Origin: Stratiolaelaps scimitus
Taxonomy: Eukaryota; Arthropoda; Arachnida; Mesostigmata; Laelapidae
Direction of reading: 5' to 3'
NCBI GenBank assembly: GCA_019614645.1
Contig: JABWDB010000012.1
Location: 4,154,001 to 4,218,000, forward strand
DNA: 64,000 nucleotides
The notes below the pieces were generated by a model that was not told the DNA's origin, searched no databases, and saw only the letters and a program-made list of their open reading frames with translations. Every line of letters starts with the position of its first letter. Positions within the stretch are counted from its first letter, which is position 1. A program made the translations under genes and the position numbers. Shown here in pieces: positions 62,810-64,000 of the stretch.

Positions 62810-62990
62810 GGGCTCCACTCTCAGCCTGAAACATTTAAGTCTGTCCACGGAGTTGCTTTTGGCATTGCTTCGTAAGATGAACTCTTTTTTTTAACGCAAA
62901 TATTCAACGCTGGAAACCGAACCCGTGTCGATCTGTTCCGGAAGGCAGACGGACACGAATGCGTCAGGCCACCGGCGGCTCGACACTTCG
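62810..62990 (-). mobile_element. Composite tRNA-derived SINE (copy F)
   Basis: The minus strand reads gtgtcgagccgccggtggcc then gcattcgtgt (shared with copy D), B box gggttcggtttcc (62921-62933), gttgaatatttgcg, an A run, body ttcatcttacgaagc, gccaaaagcaactccgtggac, and tail taaatgtttcaggctgag. The order equals that of copies D and E. Confidence 0.78.
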
Positions 62991-64000
62991 ACTACTCTCC
63001 TACATAGTATCTCCAAATCTAGTCGACACTATTGCTGCTGCTGCTGCCATTATTATGATGTTATACAGCATTTCCCGTTTTTGCTGGTTTCATCTTGACG
63101 GGCGTTTCTTGTCTTGATCGTTACCGTCTCGATCATAGGCTGGCATTCCATCACATTATCAACACCGCAGCAACAACGAGCCCTATTTAGAATACATAAC
63201 GTACAAGGCGACGTGCAGTGTCCGGGGTTCGTGGTGAACCCGTTGGATGGAAGGGTTCCTCCCTTCATCGACGTGAAATGTTTACATTTCACTGACTGCA
63301 ATGCTTAGATGACACTACGATATATATATACTAGATAGATTTGTCTTTTTCTTTCCAACGCCTTTAGTCAACAGGGCAGACCTCACTAAAGACGGATTGT
63401 ACACACTCACGCGTACACAGACATGTATCATGGACACTTCACAGAGTCAGGCAAGCCGACGGTGGTGGTGACATACTTAGCGACACATTGCCCGGCGCAC
63501 ACTGTACTATCCAAGGGGTTGCTGGGTCAAACAACGAACAGCCTTCTGTAGGATCGCGTACAAAGTCAAAAGGTAGGTGAAACCATGCGATGAAGTATCC
63601 GATGCTGCTGCTGTTTGATCTCATATCCCGCAAATTGTCTTGATATGGCGGAAACGGAAATGATCGTATGGAGAAGTGCATAAATCATTTCAATCTTCAA
63701 CTTGTGTTACGGCTATTAATTAAGTTCATAGCATCGATGGTCCAATATATTTAGATATGGTAAAGAAAATCAAACTATCAAAAATAACTATTTACATCTG
63801 ACACAGAAGATGTCCCTGCCCTCAGCTGGTAGCTCATTTCATTTCAATGAACGTTCGGCGCCTTCATTGATAATGTACGCGATTATCTTTAGCGGCATAG
63901 CTACAGGGAATGCAACAGAAAAAAAATTGAAACACAAATGATGAGAAAACACTTCCATAAATCGATTCGACATCGTCCCTTCCTTCTCTGCTCGAAACAG
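62991..64000. other. No recognisable gene at the window end
   Basis: A short CTG run at 63034-63046, (AT)n near 63321-63331, and ORFs of at most 82 codons without motifs. Confidence 0.6.

Noticed and set aside
1..64000. Search for retrotransposon or DNA transposon proteins
   Set aside because: No reverse transcriptase, integrase or transposase motif was recognised in the translated frames examined.

Overview
The window looks like nuclear DNA of an invertebrate, most probably an arthropod. It carries one confidently recognisable protein gene, long leader and flanking sequence rich in CAG/CAA triplets, many (AT)n, (GA/CT)n and (CAA/TAA)n microsatellites, tRNA-derived SINEs, and almost no dense coding sequence. 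There are no operons, ribosome binding sites, CRISPR arrays or insertion sequences. An acarine (mite or tick) source is only a guess.

Layout. Positions 1-3600 hold no recognisable gene, but there is a perfect 21-bp inverted repeat at 3366-3417. From about 3620 to 9730 lies a GC-rich, triplet-rich segment that reads as promoter plus 5' leader of the gene that follows; it has a good splice donor at 6260 and a good acceptor ending at 9181. The gene at 9731-12118 encodes a FERM-FA protein of the Yurt/EPB41L5 family in one uninterrupted exon, from a conserved N-terminus to a conserved C-terminal TTEL. From 12119 to about 17150 the triplet-rich character continues (possible long 3' UTR, with a separate 221-codon ORF at 14129-14794), and poly(A) signal hexamers appear near 15250, 15870, 17090 and 17150.

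The remaining 47 kb is AT-richer intergenic or intronic DNA broken by GC-rich, multi-frame-open islands (about 21.1-22.1, 23.6-24.5, 30.1-31.75, 33.0-34.2, 39.2-40.4, 44.1-44.9, 50.3-51.1 and 58.3-59.1 kb). These resemble the leader of the Yurt gene and may be first exons or UTRs of unidentified genes. The best coding candidates are a 238-codon ORF at 44156-44872 (+), a 119-nt hydrophobic exon bounded by AG and GTAAGC at 49000-49118 (-), and a 222-codon ORF at 20930-21598 (-). None could be assigned a function.

The most novel-looking item is a dispersed, composite tRNA-derived SINE family. Three fairly full copies (57733-57930 +, 59737-59958 -, 62810-62990 -) share a tRNA-like head with A and B boxes, a conserved body (CATCTT...GAAGC...CCGTGGAC) and a tail. 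Partial relatives lie at 51962-52070, 20378-20505, 59170-59340 and 49990-50100, and the tail resembles the head of a second tRNA-like unit. Several perfect hairpin-forming inverted repeats (14-26 bp arms) are scattered through the window without any accompanying transposase.
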